A stretch of 58,473 nucleotides of DNA from a bacterium (GCA_030430075.1 JAUIGN010000058.1:1-58473); one strand, 5' to 3'; shown: positions 1-9,195, counted from the stretch's first letter. Numbers and translations are program-made. The notes: generated by a model from the sequence alone, not told the origin.

Positions 1-1053
1 AACGGAACGTTGAATGAGGAACGAATCGCTCAGCTGGCGGAAGAGTTAAGCGCGATCACCGCGTCAGACCGGCGCGTGGTCCTTGTCAGCTCCGGCGCGG
101 TCGGTGCCGGAATGAGCCAACTCGGCCTGCAGTCCCGGCCTTCCGGGTTGGCCCGGTTGCAGGCGGTGGCGGCGATTGGACAGACGAGTCTGATCGAGAT
201 GTATGATCGGATCTTTCGCCTCCATGGCCGTCGCGCGGCCCAGGTGCTGCTGACCGCGGAAGACCTGGACGACCGGCCCCGCTATTTAAACGTCAGGAAT
301 ACGCTGCTTTCGCTCCTGGAATACAATACGATCCCGGTCATCAACGAGAACGACACCGTCTCGGTGGACGAATTGATGGCCACCTTTGGCGACAACGATC
401 GACTCGCAGCGCTGGTGACCAATTTGCTGCGGGCTCCCCTGTTGATCATCCTTTCGGATGTCAACGGGTTATACGACGGAGATCCGGCCGATCCCGCCTC
501 GCCGCTGATCGAGACGGTCCCGGTGATTGACGAGTCGATTCTGGCCAAGGCCCGCGGCCATCGTGGGGGAGTATCCAAGGGAGGCATGCTGAGCAAACTG
601 AAGGCCGCCCAGATTGTCACCTCGGCTGGCGAGAACCTGGTGATCGCCAACGGCAAGCAGCCCGGCGTATTGGGTAAGATCATGGCGGGAGAAGCAATGG
701 GAACCCTGTTTCTCGCCCAGGGAAAATCGGTCAGTCCGTGGAAGCGATGGCTCCGATTCTCGACCCAGCCGCGCGGCCGGATCCTCCTCGACGACGGCGC
801 CTGCAAAGCGATTTCTGCGGGCGGACGCAGCCTGTTGGCGATTGGCATCGCGAAGTCCCAGGGAGACTTTTCCAAAGGGGACGTCGTCTCGCTGTGCGGC
901 CTTGAGGGTGACGAGTTTGCTCGGGGCCTGACCAACTATGACGCCCCGGATATCGAGCGGATCAAAGGGTTGCAGTCGAACCGGATCGCCCAGATTCTGG
1001 GGCACTGTCCATACGAAGAAGTCATCCACCGCGACAACCTGGCGGTGATGTAG
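1..1053 (+). CDS. proB: Glutamate 5-kinase, 5'-truncated by window edge
   Basis: Phosphorylates L-glutamate to glutamyl-5-phosphate, the first step of cytosolic proline synthesis. The frame is open from base 1 (reading N-G-T-L-N-E-E-R), so the first 20-30 residues, with the N-terminal Lys/Gly-rich ATP motif, lie upstream of the window. Visible family features are SSGAVGAG (amino-acid kinase fold), the glutamate/feedback segment INENDTVS, FGDNDRLAALV, and the nucleotide-binding region around DVNGLYDGDP and GGMLSKLKAA. The last ~80 residues (from GRILLDDGACKAI) match a PUA domain, as in full-length bacterial ProB. The TTG at position 10 is internal, not a start. No proA follows; the next gene begins 338 bp later. 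Confidence 0.95.
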   Translation, partial: NGTLNEERIAQLAEELSAITASDRRVVLVSSGAVGAGMSQLGLQSRPSGLARLQAVAAIGQTSLIEMYDRIFRLHGRRAAQVLLTAEDLDDRPRYLNVRNTLLSLLEYNTIPVINENDTVSVDELMATFGDNDRLAALVTNLLRAPLLIILSDVNGLYDGDPADPASPLIETVPVIDESILAKARGHRGGVSKGGMLSKLKAAQIVTSAGENLVIANGKQPGVLGKIMAGEAMGTLFLAQGKSVSPWKRWLRFSTQPRGRILLDDGACKAISAGGRSLLAIGIAKSQGDFSKGDVVSLCGLEGDEFARGLTNYDAPDIERIKGLQSNRIAQILGHCPYEEVIHRDNLAVM

Positions 1054-1391
1054 CGTCCCCCAACCGGTAAAGGCAGCGTGGTTTGTCAGCCGGCAGAACG
1101 GATTCGGGCCTCCCCTTTGCGTTCCGATTTCCGAGTGGATATTCTGACAGACAGTGCCGTGGAACGACGCGCCGGGAGGCAATTTCTTCGGCCAACCGAC
1201 CCGTGGCGACTTGCCGCGGGGCGACCCCGCGCGAGAATTCGCCGCGCCGGCCGTCGACAGGCCCCCTGGTGGCCGCAGCGTTCAGGACGACCTCACGCAA
1301 CCACCGCTTCGTTCCGACTTGACAACCGCCGGAATCGAAGCCGACCGGCGTTTCCCGGCAGGACCATCATCCAACCCGAAAAGCCCGACTC
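1054..1391. other. Intergenic, no gene seen
   Basis: 338 bp between proB and the NagB-like gene. GC-rich, with short open frames only in compositionally biased shadows. I see no convincing terminator, promoter or RNA. Confidence 0.5.
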
Positions 1392-3281
1392 ATGCTCACG
1401 CCACCTGAAGACCCAAATGCCCGTTTTGTCCCCGGCACGCGATTGCCCTGCCTGGTCTTCGAGGCGGAGCGGTTGTTGGCGCGGCGGGCGGCGGAAGTCG
1501 TTGCCAGCGTGATCAACGAGCGGAACGCGTTGGGACAAAGTGCCGTACTTGGTCTGCCAACCGGTTCGATTGCCGTCGGGACCTATCGCGAGCTGGTACG
1601 GATGCACCGCGAAGAGGGGCTCGACTTCTCCAACGTCATCGCGTTCAGCCTGGACGAATATTATGGTTTGCGGCCGGATCAGCCGCAAAGCTACGCCCAC
1701 TGGCTCCACAGCCATCTGCTGAACCACGTCAACATCCCGGCGAGCCACATCCATCTGCCGCGTGGCGACGTGCCGCTCGACGAGGTCGAGGCATCCTGCC
1801 GGGACTACGAAGCGAAGATCGACGCCGTCGGTGGGCTCGACATCGTCGTGCTCGGCGTCGGCGCCTACGGCCACATCGGCTTTAACGAACCATACTGCGC
1901 GGCCTCCAGCCGGACCCGCCTGACGGTCCTCGATCCGGCCACGCGAACGGCGGCGGCATCCGATTTCTTTGGCCAGGAGAATGTCCCCACGCGGGCAATC
2001 ACGATGGGCGTCGGGACGATCCTGGATGCCCGCAAGATCCTCCTCCTGGCCCAGGGCGAAAACAAAGCCCAGGTCATTTGCAAGATCCTGGAAGGTCCGA
2101 TCGCCAAAGAGATCCCGGCCAGCTACCTGCAGCGACACGAGGACACCACCGTCCTGGTCGACGCTGCCGCTGCCGCCTCGCTGGTGGGGGAAGCCACGCC
2201 CTGGGCGATCGCGGACATCGAGTGGTCCCGATCGCTGATCAAACGGGCCGTCCTCTGGCTCTGCGAACAAACCAACAAAGCGTTGCTCAAATTGGACGAC
2301 GACGACTTCCGCCATCACCATCTGCTTTCGCTGCTCAATGAACACGGGCCCGCGCCCCAGTTGGCTCATCGCGTCTTTCGCTGGATGATGAACACCATCG
2401 AATATCACCCGGGGGGCAAACAGGCGAAACGCGTCATCTGCTTCAGTCCCCACCCGGATGACGACGTGATCAGCATGGGCGGCACGCTGATTCGTCTGAA
2501 TGAAGACCACCACGAAGTCCACATCGCCTACATGACCAGCGGCAACATCGCCGTCTTCGATCATGACGCGCGGCGCGTCGCTGACCTGGTCACCGAGTAC
2601 AACCGGATGTTCAAGATCGAAGTCGAGGCATCCAAGCAGCTCGAAGCCGAAGTCCATCGGGCCTTGACGGAAAAGCAGCCGGGCGATTTCGACCAGGACC
2701 CGGTACTCAAAATCAAAGGCTTGATCCGTTGGAGCGAAGCCAAAGCCGGGGCGCTGGAAGTCGGCTGCCGAGAGGAAGACCTCCACTTTCTCGATCTTCC
2801 CTTTTATCGCACCGGCACGGTCACCAAGAATCCGATCGGCCCGAAAGACGTGGAGATCATTCGCAAACTGATCGAAGACGTCCAACCGGCACAGGTCTAC
2901 GTGGCGGGTGACCTTTCCGATCCGCATGGTACGCACCGCGTCTGCGCCGAGGCCATTTTCCTGGCCCTGGCAGAAATCGAACAGGCCAGCGGGTCACGGC
3001 CGGACGTCCTCCTGTATCGGGGTGCCTGGCAGGAATACGCGCTCGACGAGATCGAAATCGCCGTTCCACTCAGCCCCGGCGACCTGGAACGTAAGCGGAA
3101 GGCGATCTTCATGCACGAAAGCCAAAAGGACGAAGCCCTCTTCCCCGGCTCGGATCCGCGCGAATTCTGGGAACGGGCCGAGGATCGCAACCGGGGTACG
3201 GCCAACAAGTACAACCAGATCGGTCTCCCCGAATACTTCGCCATGGAAGCCTTTGTCGAGTGGAACGGCGTACCGATCTGA
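1392..3281 (+). CDS. Glucosamine-6-phosphate deaminase-like / LmbE (PIG-L) deacetylase fusion
   Basis: A 629-aa, two-domain protein. Residues ~15-290 are NagB/SugP-isomerase-like: FSLDEYYGL and GHIGFNEP correspond to the deaminase active-site motifs, and TMGVGTILDARKILLLAQG is the typical helix after the lid. Residues ~330-629 are a PIG-L/LmbE domain, with zinc ligands in SPHPDDDVISMGG and in the late PHGTH. PIG-L enzymes de-N-acetylate GlcNAc-type substrates and NagB converts GlcN-6-P to Fru-6-P plus ammonia, so the fusion could couple deacetylation and deamination of an amino sugar (inference). This architecture is known from planctomycetes and Bacteroidetes under the label NagB-like, but its substrate is not clear. 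ATG start at 1392 without a strong SD. Confidence 0.88.
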   Translation: MLTPPEDPNARFVPGTRLPCLVFEAERLLARRAAEVVASVINERNALGQSAVLGLPTGSIAVGTYRELVRMHREEGLDFSNVIAFSLDEYYGLRPDQPQSYAHWLHSHLLNHVNIPASHIHLPRGDVPLDEVEASCRDYEAKIDAVGGLDIVVLGVGAYGHIGFNEPYCAASSRTRLTVLDPATRTAAASDFFGQENVPTRAITMGVGTILDARKILLLAQGENKAQVICKILEGPIAKEIPASYLQRHEDTTVLVDAAAAASLVGEATPWAIADIEWSRSLIKRAVLWLCEQTNKALLKLDDDDFRHHHLLSLLNEHGPAPQLAHRVFRWMMNTIEYHPGGKQAKRVICFSPHPDDDVISMGGTLIRLNEDHHEVHIAYMTSGNIAVFDHDARRVADLVTEYNRMFKIEVEASKQLEAEVHRALTEKQPGDFDQDPVLKIKGLIRWSEAKAGALEVGCREEDLHFLDLPFYRTGTVTKNPIGPKDVEIIRKLIEDVQPAQVYVAGDLSDPHGTHRVCAEAIFLALAEIEQASGSRPDVLLYRGAWQEYALDEIEIAVPLSPGDLERKRKAIFMHESQKDEALFPGSDPREFWERAEDRNRGTANKYNQIGLPEYFAMEAFVEWNGVPI

Positions 3282-3335
3282 CGCCGCTGGCAACGGCAAG
3301 CGGCCCAAGGGGGGGCGTGAAGTGATCGCGCGAGG

Positions 3336-5117
3336 CTAACGGATCTCGACCGCGTAAGGCATGATCAGGACCGCCGGTTCGGCAAATAGTTCCCGGAGTT
3401 GTTCCGCCTGGCGGACCGCCTTTGACCATTCGCCGGGCAACCAGGAGGAAGCGGTGGGCGTTCGCAGTTGGACGTCGGTATCGAGCCCCAGCAGTTGATC
3501 GATGATGTTGGTCGGACGGGGAAGTTCCAGCAGATCGAGTTGTTCGCCGGCCTCCAGGCCGGCCGCTTTTTTGGCGGCAGCCACGGCATCTGCCAGCGTC
3601 CCGACGTGATCGACCAGCCCGTTCTGCTCGGCTTGCCGGCCGGTCCAGACACGTCCCCCGGCCAGTTTCTCGATCGCTTCGGTCGGAACGCCGCGCCCCT
3701 CCGCCGCCTTGGTGACAAACTGCCGATAGACGGTCTCCATATTCTCCTTGAATGCGGCCCGCTCGGAAGCCGTGAACGGCGCGCCCATCGACAGCAGGCC
3801 GCTGTTCTTGCCCCGGCTGATCACCTCGGTCGTCACGCCCACCTTCCGCATCAGGCCGTCGATGGCCAGCTTTCCGCCGACCACGCCGATCGAGCCCGTG
3901 ACGGTCCCCGGTTCGGCGTAGATCGAGTCACATCCCATGGCGATGTAGTATCCGCCGCTCGCCGCCACGTCCCCCATGCTGGCAATCACCGGCTTCTCGC
4001 ATTTCTGCACGGCGCGCCAGATGAGATCGCTGGCCAGCGAGGAACCGCCGGGGCTGTCGATGCGTAACACGATGGCCGCCACCGATTCATCCGCTTCCGC
4101 TCGGCGGATGGCTTTCACGATCGTCTCGCTTCCCATCGCCTGCCCGCTGAGAAAGTCGACCGTGCTCTTGCCACTGACGATCGTCCCTTGGGCACGAATC
4201 AGGGCCAGCTTGGGTCGACTGCTGCGGCTCTTGTCGGGCTTGCCTCCCATCATCATCTCGAACAGCTTCATCATCCCCAGCATCCCGGAGAAGTCATTGT
4301 CGACTTTCTTCTTGCCGTAGTTGGCAATCATTTCGACCGTGTCGACCTCGAGGGTCTCCGCCAGGCGGTCAGGCAGGGCATCGGCGTACGCGACATGGTC
4401 GATCAAGCCGGCCCGCTTGGCGGCAGCCGCCGTGAACAGCCCCTGGTCGATCAACGTCTTGACGCGGTCAGGTTGCAGGTTGCGAGCGGCCGCGATCGTG
4501 GCCACCATCTGATCGAAAACATCATCCAGCAGGGACTCGTAGTGGGCACGAAACTGAGGACTCATCGCATCCCGCGTGTACGGCTCGGCCGTCCCCTTGA
4601 AGTCACCGACTTGCATCATTTCCGCTTCAATCCCCAGTTTGTCGAGCAACCCTTTGTAAAAGGTGACTTCTGCTCGCACGCCAGGGATCATCACGACGCC
4701 CGACTCGGGCATCGTGATCTCGTCGCAGGCGCAGGCGACCAGGTAGTCGGCGGACGACGCCGATTCGAATTCCGCCACGACCCGCTTCCCGGTCGCGCGC
4801 ACCCCGGCGATTGTGGTCCGCAGTTCGTGCAGCTTGCCGCGCCCGGCGCTGAGGTCGCGAATCCGCACCACGACGGCGGCAATCTCCTCATCCTGGCCGG
4901 CCCGTTTGAGTCGCGCCAGGACGTCCGCCAAGCCGGCGCGGGTTTGCCCAAACAGGCCCGTCGCACCGCTGGACTCCGGCAAGCTGCCCTGCAGAGTGAC
5001 GACCGCAACGCGTTTGACCGCCGGCTTTTCCTCGCCGGTCGACTCGTCGGCAACTGCCACCGCGGCAAACCAGCAGAGAGAAATGGACACGGCGGCAGCA
5101 AGCAGGAAATGACGCAT
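3336..5117 (-). CDS. sppA: Signal peptide peptidase SppA, 67-kDa type
   Basis: Inner-membrane/periplasmic serine protease (peptidase family S49) that cleaves residual signal peptides. It is 593 aa from the ATG at 5117, chosen because it opens a clean signal/anchor sequence (MRHFLLAAAVSISLCWFAA). The frame continues upstream to 5243 without anchor-like character. Two S49 domains are present. The general-base lysine is K174 in GDFKGTAEPYTRDAMSP, and the nucleophile is S387 in MGDVAASGGYYIAMG, matching the Lys/Ser dyad split across the two domains of the E. coli-type enzyme. A Met/Gly/Lys-rich linker (about 276-300) joins them. It ends 54 bp from the convergent NagB-like gene and is divergent from lexA. 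Confidence 0.93.
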   Translation of the reverse strand: MRHFLLAAAVSISLCWFAAVAVADESTGEEKPAVKRVAVVTLQGSLPESSGATGLFGQTRAGLADVLARLKRAGQDEEIAAVVVRIRDLSAGRGKLHELRTTIAGVRATGKRVVAEFESASSADYLVACACDEITMPESGVVMIPGVRAEVTFYKGLLDKLGIEAEMMQVGDFKGTAEPYTRDAMSPQFRAHYESLLDDVFDQMVATIAAARNLQPDRVKTLIDQGLFTAAAAKRAGLIDHVAYADALPDRLAETLEVDTVEMIANYGKKKVDNDFSGMLGMMKLFEMMMGGKPDKSRSSRPKLALIRAQGTIVSGKSTVDFLSGQAMGSETIVKAIRRAEADESVAAIVLRIDSPGGSSLASDLIWRAVQKCEKPVIASMGDVAASGGYYIAMGCDSIYAEPGTVTGSIGVVGGKLAIDGLMRKVGVTTEVISRGKNSGLLSMGAPFTASERAAFKENMETVYRQFVTKAAEGRGVPTEAIEKLAGGRVWTGRQAEQNGLVDHVGTLADAVAAAKKAAGLEAGEQLDLLELPRPTNIIDQLLGLDTDVQLRTPTASSWLPGEWSKAVRQAEQLRELFAEPAVLIMPYAVEIR

Positions 5118-5236
5118 GGGAACTCCAAGAAGGGAGGCAAATGGTCGGGAATCTTGAAAAAACCGAGAAAAATCGGGCCCCGCGGGAGACCCGGTCATGA
5201 TCGCACGGGGCACACCCCGATACAATCCAGGGGCAC

Positions 5237-5277
5237 TGTACAAATGCTATTGACTGTGTACACCCGTATATTATAGT
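5237..5277 (+). promoter_or_regulatory. lexA promoter with paired TGTACA candidate operators
   Basis: Sigma70-like -35 TTGACT (5250-5255), 16-bp spacer, -10 TATAGT (5272-5277). The palindrome TGTACA occurs at 5237-5242, just upstream of the -35, and again at 5257-5262, inside the spacer. The two are exactly 20 bp apart, about two helical turns. LexA usually represses its own gene, so these are candidate operator half-sites or paired sites. The operator assignment is inference. Confidence 0.5.
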
Positions 5278-5326
5278 GGGTTCATCAGGCGGAACTCGCG
5301 GGGCTCATACGAGGTAACCAAGACTC

Positions 5327-5929
5327 ATGGTAATCGGCCAACTCACGGAACGACAGCAGCACGTGTATGAGTTTATCCATGATAAGATCATCAACCGCGG
5401 CTACGGGCCAACCGTGCGGGAAATTGGAGAAGAATTCAACATCAGCTCGCCCAACGGCGTGATGTGTCATCTCAAGGCCCTGGAAAGGAAGGGCCTCATT
5501 CGGCGCAGCCCGAACAAGTCTCGGGCGATCGAGCTGGTCAATGATGATGGTGGTCGCCCGGGGGGAATGCCGATGGTCGGCGTCGTCGCGGCGGGTATGA
5601 CCAGCTTGGCGTTTGAACAGGACGAGCGGGTCGATTTCGGCGAAATGTTTGCCAAGCCGGACCAATTCGCCCTGCGCGTGCACGGCGATTCGATGATTGA
5701 GGCTCAGATTGCGGACGGCGACTACGTGATCGTGCGGCGGCAGGCCACGGCCAGCTCGGGAGATATGGTGGTCGCCCAAACCGAAGACGGCGAAGCGACG
5801 CTCAAGTTCTGGTTCCCAGAAAACGGTCGGATTCGCCTGCAACCGGCCAATTCCACCATGCAACCGATCTACCTGGACCGGGCGATCGTGCTCGGTGTGG
5901 TCGTCGGTATCGTTCGCCAGGTGGCCTGA
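5327..5929 (+). CDS. lexA: LexA repressor / self-cleaving SOS regulator
   Basis: Transcriptional repressor of the SOS DNA-damage regulon, inactivated by RecA-stimulated autocleavage. 200 aa, the normal length. The N-terminal winged helix (1-65) includes the recognition segment around SPNGVMCHLKALERKG. The Ala-Gly cleavage site is A89-G90 in GVVAAG. The S24 peptidase dyad is S122 (HGDSMIE) and K160 (EATLKFW). GAGGT lies 11 nt before the ATG. It stands alone as a monocistronic gene behind the promoter at 5237-5277, and its 3' end faces the response-regulator gene across a tandem-repeat region. Confidence 0.96.
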   Translation: MVIGQLTERQQHVYEFIHDKIINRGYGPTVREIGEEFNISSPNGVMCHLKALERKGLIRRSPNKSRAIELVNDDGGRPGGMPMVGVVAAGMTSLAFEQDERVDFGEMFAKPDQFALRVHGDSMIEAQIADGDYVIVRRQATASSGDMVVAQTEDGEATLKFWFPENGRIRLQPANSTMQPIYLDRAIVLGVVVGIVRQVA

Positions 5930-6003
5930 CCGAGCTCGACGGCTTCCCGCCCCAGGTCATTCATTGACTGGTAGGCCGCGATCGCCGTCTGGCAACATTC
6001 GCC

Positions 6004-6093
6004 GTGGGTGAACAGGGCGCCGTGAATGAACAGGGCGCCGTGGGTGAACAGGGCGCCGTGAATGAACAGGGCGCCGTGAATGAACAGGGCGAA
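6004..6093. repeat. 18-bp tandem repeat, 5 units
   Basis: Five head-to-tail copies of GTGRRTGAACAGGGCGCC, where RR alternates between GG and AA; the last unit ends GAA. It lies between the convergent ends of lexA and the response regulator. The period is a multiple of 3, so both strands stay open, but the frames look like repeat artefacts. Confidence 0.95.
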
Positions 6094-6108
6094 GCATGCG
6101 CCCAACTC

Positions 6109-6207
6109 GATCGTACCCAACGCGATCGTACCCAACGCGATCGTACCCAACGCGATCGTACCCAACGCGATCGTACCCAACGCGATCGTACCCAACGCGA
6201 TCGTACC
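6109..6207. repeat. 15-bp tandem repeat GATCGTACCCAACGC, about 6.6 units
   Basis: Six perfect copies start at 6109, 6124, 6139, 6154, 6169 and 6184; a seventh at 6199 degrades after nine bases. Five of the unit junctions create GCGATCG, so a CGATCG palindrome recurs every 15 bp. The array sits 16 bp after the 18-bp array and just before the 3' end of the response-regulator gene. No protein is convincingly encoded. Confidence 0.95.
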
Positions 6208-6239
6208 CTGCCCGTTCGGACCACGCGGGATCAGTCGAG

Positions 6240-7616
6240 TCAGGCCGACTTCTCCAGTTCGCTGGCCTGGTTGACCTTGTTGTAGAGCGTCTTCAGGCTG
6301 ACGCCCAGTTCTTCCGCGGCCGCCGGCTTATTGCCGTTGTGGCGTTGCAACGATTCGTTGATGGCGTGCATTTCCAGTTCCCTGAGCGTCACCGGGCCGA
6401 TCGGCCCCAGCTTGGCGGACCGCAATCCAAACCGCTGCGGCAGGTGTTCGGGTTCGATCGGCGGTTGGTCACAGACGATTGTGGCATGTTCGATGACGTT
6501 CGCCAGCTCCCGGACGTTACCGGGCCAACTATGCGACTGCAGGGCTTCAATCGCGGCATCGGAGAAGGCGCTCTTGCCGGCCACGGACGGACCACGGAAT
6601 CTGCGGCAGAGATGTTCGGCCAGGGCCGGAATATCGGACGTCCGTTCGCGCAGCGAAGGCAGGTTGATTTCGAACGTATTGATGCGATACATCAAGTCTT
6701 CCCGAAACTCGTCGCTCTCCACCATCTGCTCAAGGTTACGGTGCGTCGCGCATACGACGCGAACGTCGACCTTGAGCGATTCGTTGTCGCCGACCCGCCG
6801 GATCTCGCCGCTCTCCAGGACCCGCAACAACTTCGCCTGCATCGCCTTGGGCAGCTCGCCGATCTCGTCCAGGAAGAGCGTCCCTCCGCTGGCGACTTCG
6901 AACAGCCCGACACGATGATCGTCAGCCCCGGTAAACGCTCCTTTGCGATGACCGAACAATTCACTCTCAATCAAGGTCTCGGGCAGCGCGCCGCAGTTGA
7001 TCGCTACGAAGGGCCGTTCCGCCCGTTGGCTCTGGTCGTGAACGGCTTGCGCGACGAGCTCCTTGCCGGAACCGGTTTCGCCCAGGATCAACACTGTGGA
7101 GTTCGTCGGCGCGACCTTGGAAATCAGGTGTCGCACAGCCTCCATCGGTGCGCTTTCACCGATCAATTCGGGCTGGCCCTGCGCCCGCAGCAACTGGTGC
7201 CGTAAGGCGGCGCACTTCTTGGAGAGTTCCCTTTTCGAGGCGACGCGGGCGAACAGGGTCTGCAATTGAGCCAGCTTGCAGGGCTTGGTCAGGTAATCAA
7301 ACGCGCCCTGGCGAAGGGCGGCGATGGCCGTGTCGAACGAGGACTTTCCCGTCAACACGACGGTCTCCGTTTCGGGCGCCATCTCCTTGGTTTTCGTAAT
7401 CACCTCGATGCCATTAAGCCCCGGCATGTCGAGGTCGACCAGCACGCAATCATACGTGTTGCGTTCCAGCGCGGCGATCGCCGTCAATCCGTCGGGGCAA
7501 ACGGTCACCTCGTGCCCCATCCGCGGCAACTCCAGGCTCATCGTCTCCTGCAACGACGGCTCGTCATCAGCAAAGAGAATCTTCAGCGGTTCATGCTGCT
7601 TTGTTTTGTTTGTCAT
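6240..7616 (-). CDS. NtrC-family sigma54-dependent response regulator
   Basis: 458 aa: receiver domain (1-120; acidic pair in FADDEP, phospho-acceptor Asp in VDLDMPGLNG, conserved Lys in LTKPCKLAQL), AAA+ domain (about 145-380; Walker A GETGSGKE, sigma54-contact loop GAFTGA, Walker B LFLDEIGEL) and a C-terminal Fis-type helix-turn-helix (NKPAAAEELGVSLKTLYNKV). It should activate sigma54 promoters when phosphorylated. Its ATG lies inside the 3' end of the kinase gene (26-bp overlap), so the pair is co-transcribed and probably translationally coupled. The target genes cannot be told from the window. Confidence 0.94.
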   Translation of the reverse strand: MTNKTKQHEPLKILFADDEPSLQETMSLELPRMGHEVTVCPDGLTAIAALERNTYDCVLVDLDMPGLNGIEVITKTKEMAPETETVVLTGKSSFDTAIAALRQGAFDYLTKPCKLAQLQTLFARVASKRELSKKCAALRHQLLRAQGQPELIGESAPMEAVRHLISKVAPTNSTVLILGETGSGKELVAQAVHDQSQRAERPFVAINCGALPETLIESELFGHRKGAFTGADDHRVGLFEVASGGTLFLDEIGELPKAMQAKLLRVLESGEIRRVGDNESLKVDVRVVCATHRNLEQMVESDEFREDLMYRINTFEINLPSLRERTSDIPALAEHLCRRFRGPSVAGKSAFSDAAIEALQSHSWPGNVRELANVIEHATIVCDQPPIEPEHLPQRFGLRSAKLGPIGPVTLRELEMHAINESLQRHNGNKPAAAEELGVSLKTLYNKVNQASELEKSA

Positions 7617-9195
7617 GTTGCTCTGCGCGTTGGACGAGTGGTAAAGTCAATCGGAACTGCGAGCCCTTTCCGGGGCCCTCGCTGAACGCATCAATGGCCC
7701 CATCATGATCGGCTACAATGCGATAGCTGATGGAGAGCCCCAGGCCGGTCCCCTGGCCACCCCGACGGCGCGTAAAAAACGGCTCGAACAGATGTTCCAG
7801 AACATCTGCCGTCATGCCGCAGCCGTTGTCCGTCACGCAGATCTCCGCGAGCTCCTGCCGGGCGGTCAGCGAGACGGTGACCACACCGTCGGGATCGAGG
7901 CTGTCCAACGCATTGGTGATCAAGTTCAGCAACACCTGCTTGATCTCTTGCGCATTGACGCACGCGATCACGACTTCATGGCAGTCGAACACGATCCGTT
8001 TCTGTCGATAGCGGCCCAGTGTCTGCACCATATCGATGACGTCGTGGGTCAGTTCACGGAGATTCGTATCGACCTTCTCGATGTCCCCAAGGCGGGAGAA
8101 GTCGAGCAGCTTCTCGGTGATTCGCTTGCAGCGGAACGCTTCGTCCTGCATCCGGCGGAGATACGTCCGCAGCACGTTGACCTCGCTATCCTGGTCATCG
8201 TCGGAGGTGGCATTCTCGTCGTAGATGATGTCGTGCATTCGCGACTCCAACGACTCGGCGCACCAGGCAATCGACGCCAAGGGGTTGTTGATCTCGTGGG
8301 CAACGCCCGCTGCCAGAAACCCGACGCTCGCCAACTGCTCGCTGCGGACGACTTCCTTGATCCCCTGTTTGACCTGGCGATCCAGGTCGTCGCGAATCTC
8401 TTGAAAGCGGCTGGTCATTTGGTTCATGGCCCGAGCCAGCTCGGCCATCTCGTCGTCGGTCTCGATCGAGATGCGGTGGTCAAAATCGCCGCCGGCCACT
8501 TTCCGCGACCCTTGGATCAGGGTGTTGAGCGGCCGAAAGACCCAGCGATAGATCAGGAACATCAGTGCGCCCAGGCTGATCGTCGAGAGAATGCTGGTGG
8601 TCCACGTCGCGGCGATCAATGTGTGGTACTGGCCACGGACATTTCCCTTCAGGTCCAGCATGCGAGCCTGCAGGTGATTGGGCAACTTGTTGGCCAGCTT
8701 GCGGAGCTCTTCCAGTTCATCGCCCATCTCCGCATGGCCGCCCTGTTCCAGCACCCAATCGTGATCACGATCCAGGAGCGCGATGCGATCGAGGCTCCGC
8801 TGAATTTCCCCAACCGTCGCCCGTTCGTCTCGATTGTCGCCGATGCCGGTGCCGTTGGGATCGAGTTGATCGAGCTTGTCGCTATAACTGCGCAAGGCGG
8901 CTTCGACACCACTCAAACTGTTGCGAAACCGCTCGCGATCGACTCCGAAGAAATCGACCTGCGCACCCACGGCAGCCTTCGTTTGGATCTGGCTGAACGT
9001 GAGTTCCAGGTCCGCAACGCTGAGAATCAACTTGATCGCGTAGGGCTGTTCAACGGCCCGCCCGCTCACCGTGCGCGCCAGGCTGCGGTAAGACGAGATG
9101 CTGCGGATGCCGCTGATCGACAGCGTACCGACGATCAAAATCAGAATCGTGACGCAGACCAGCAGCTTGTAGAAGATGGAAAAACGTGGCAGCAC
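7591..9195 (-). CDS. Sensor histidine kinase, partner of the adjacent NtrC-type regulator
   Basis: 534 aa from a GTG at 9195, chosen because GGGAGG lies 6 nt upstream and the protein then begins with an N-terminal transmembrane helix (about 10-30). Next come a periplasmic sensor region of ~170 aa, a second TM helix, a HAMP linker (FRPLNTLIQGSRKVAGGDF), the HisKA H-box VAHEINNPLASIAWCAE, and the HATPase boxes N (NLITNALDSL), G1 (VTDNGCGM), F and G2 (GGQGTGLGLSIS). It autophosphorylates the H-box histidine and hands phosphate to the regulator encoded downstream. The sensor region has no recognisable ligand motif. The open frame runs upstream to 9315 but is Arg/Cys-rich and not membrane-like. 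Confidence 0.92.
   Translation of the reverse strand: MLPRFSIFYKLLVCVTILILIVGTLSISGIRSISSYRSLARTVSGRAVEQPYAIKLILSVADLELTFSQIQTKAAVGAQVDFFGVDRERFRNSLSGVEAALRSYSDKLDQLDPNGTGIGDNRDERATVGEIQRSLDRIALLDRDHDWVLEQGGHAEMGDELEELRKLANKLPNHLQARMLDLKGNVRGQYHTLIAATWTTSILSTISLGALMFLIYRWVFRPLNTLIQGSRKVAGGDFDHRISIETDDEMAELARAMNQMTSRFQEIRDDLDRQVKQGIKEVVRSEQLASVGFLAAGVAHEINNPLASIAWCAESLESRMHDIIYDENATSDDDQDSEVNVLRTYLRRMQDEAFRCKRITEKLLDFSRLGDIEKVDTNLRELTHDVIDMVQTLGRYRQKRIVFDCHEVVIACVNAQEIKQVLLNLITNALDSLDPDGVVTVSLTARQELAEICVTDNGCGMTADVLEHLFEPFFTRRRGGQGTGLGLSISYRIVADHDGAIDAFSEGPGKGSQFRLTLPLVQRAEQHDKQNKAA

Noticed and set aside
5869..6195. Minus-strand GTIAL pentapeptide-repeat-like frame over the 15-bp array
   Set aside because: The apparent pentapeptide repeat is a by-product of the 15-bp period; it lacks the A(D/N)Lxx consensus and any start signal.
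6096..7205. Long plus-strand frame across the 15-bp repeats and the response regulator
   Set aside because: Its protein is repeat-derived then antisense to a clear NtrC-type regulator; no SD and no family features.
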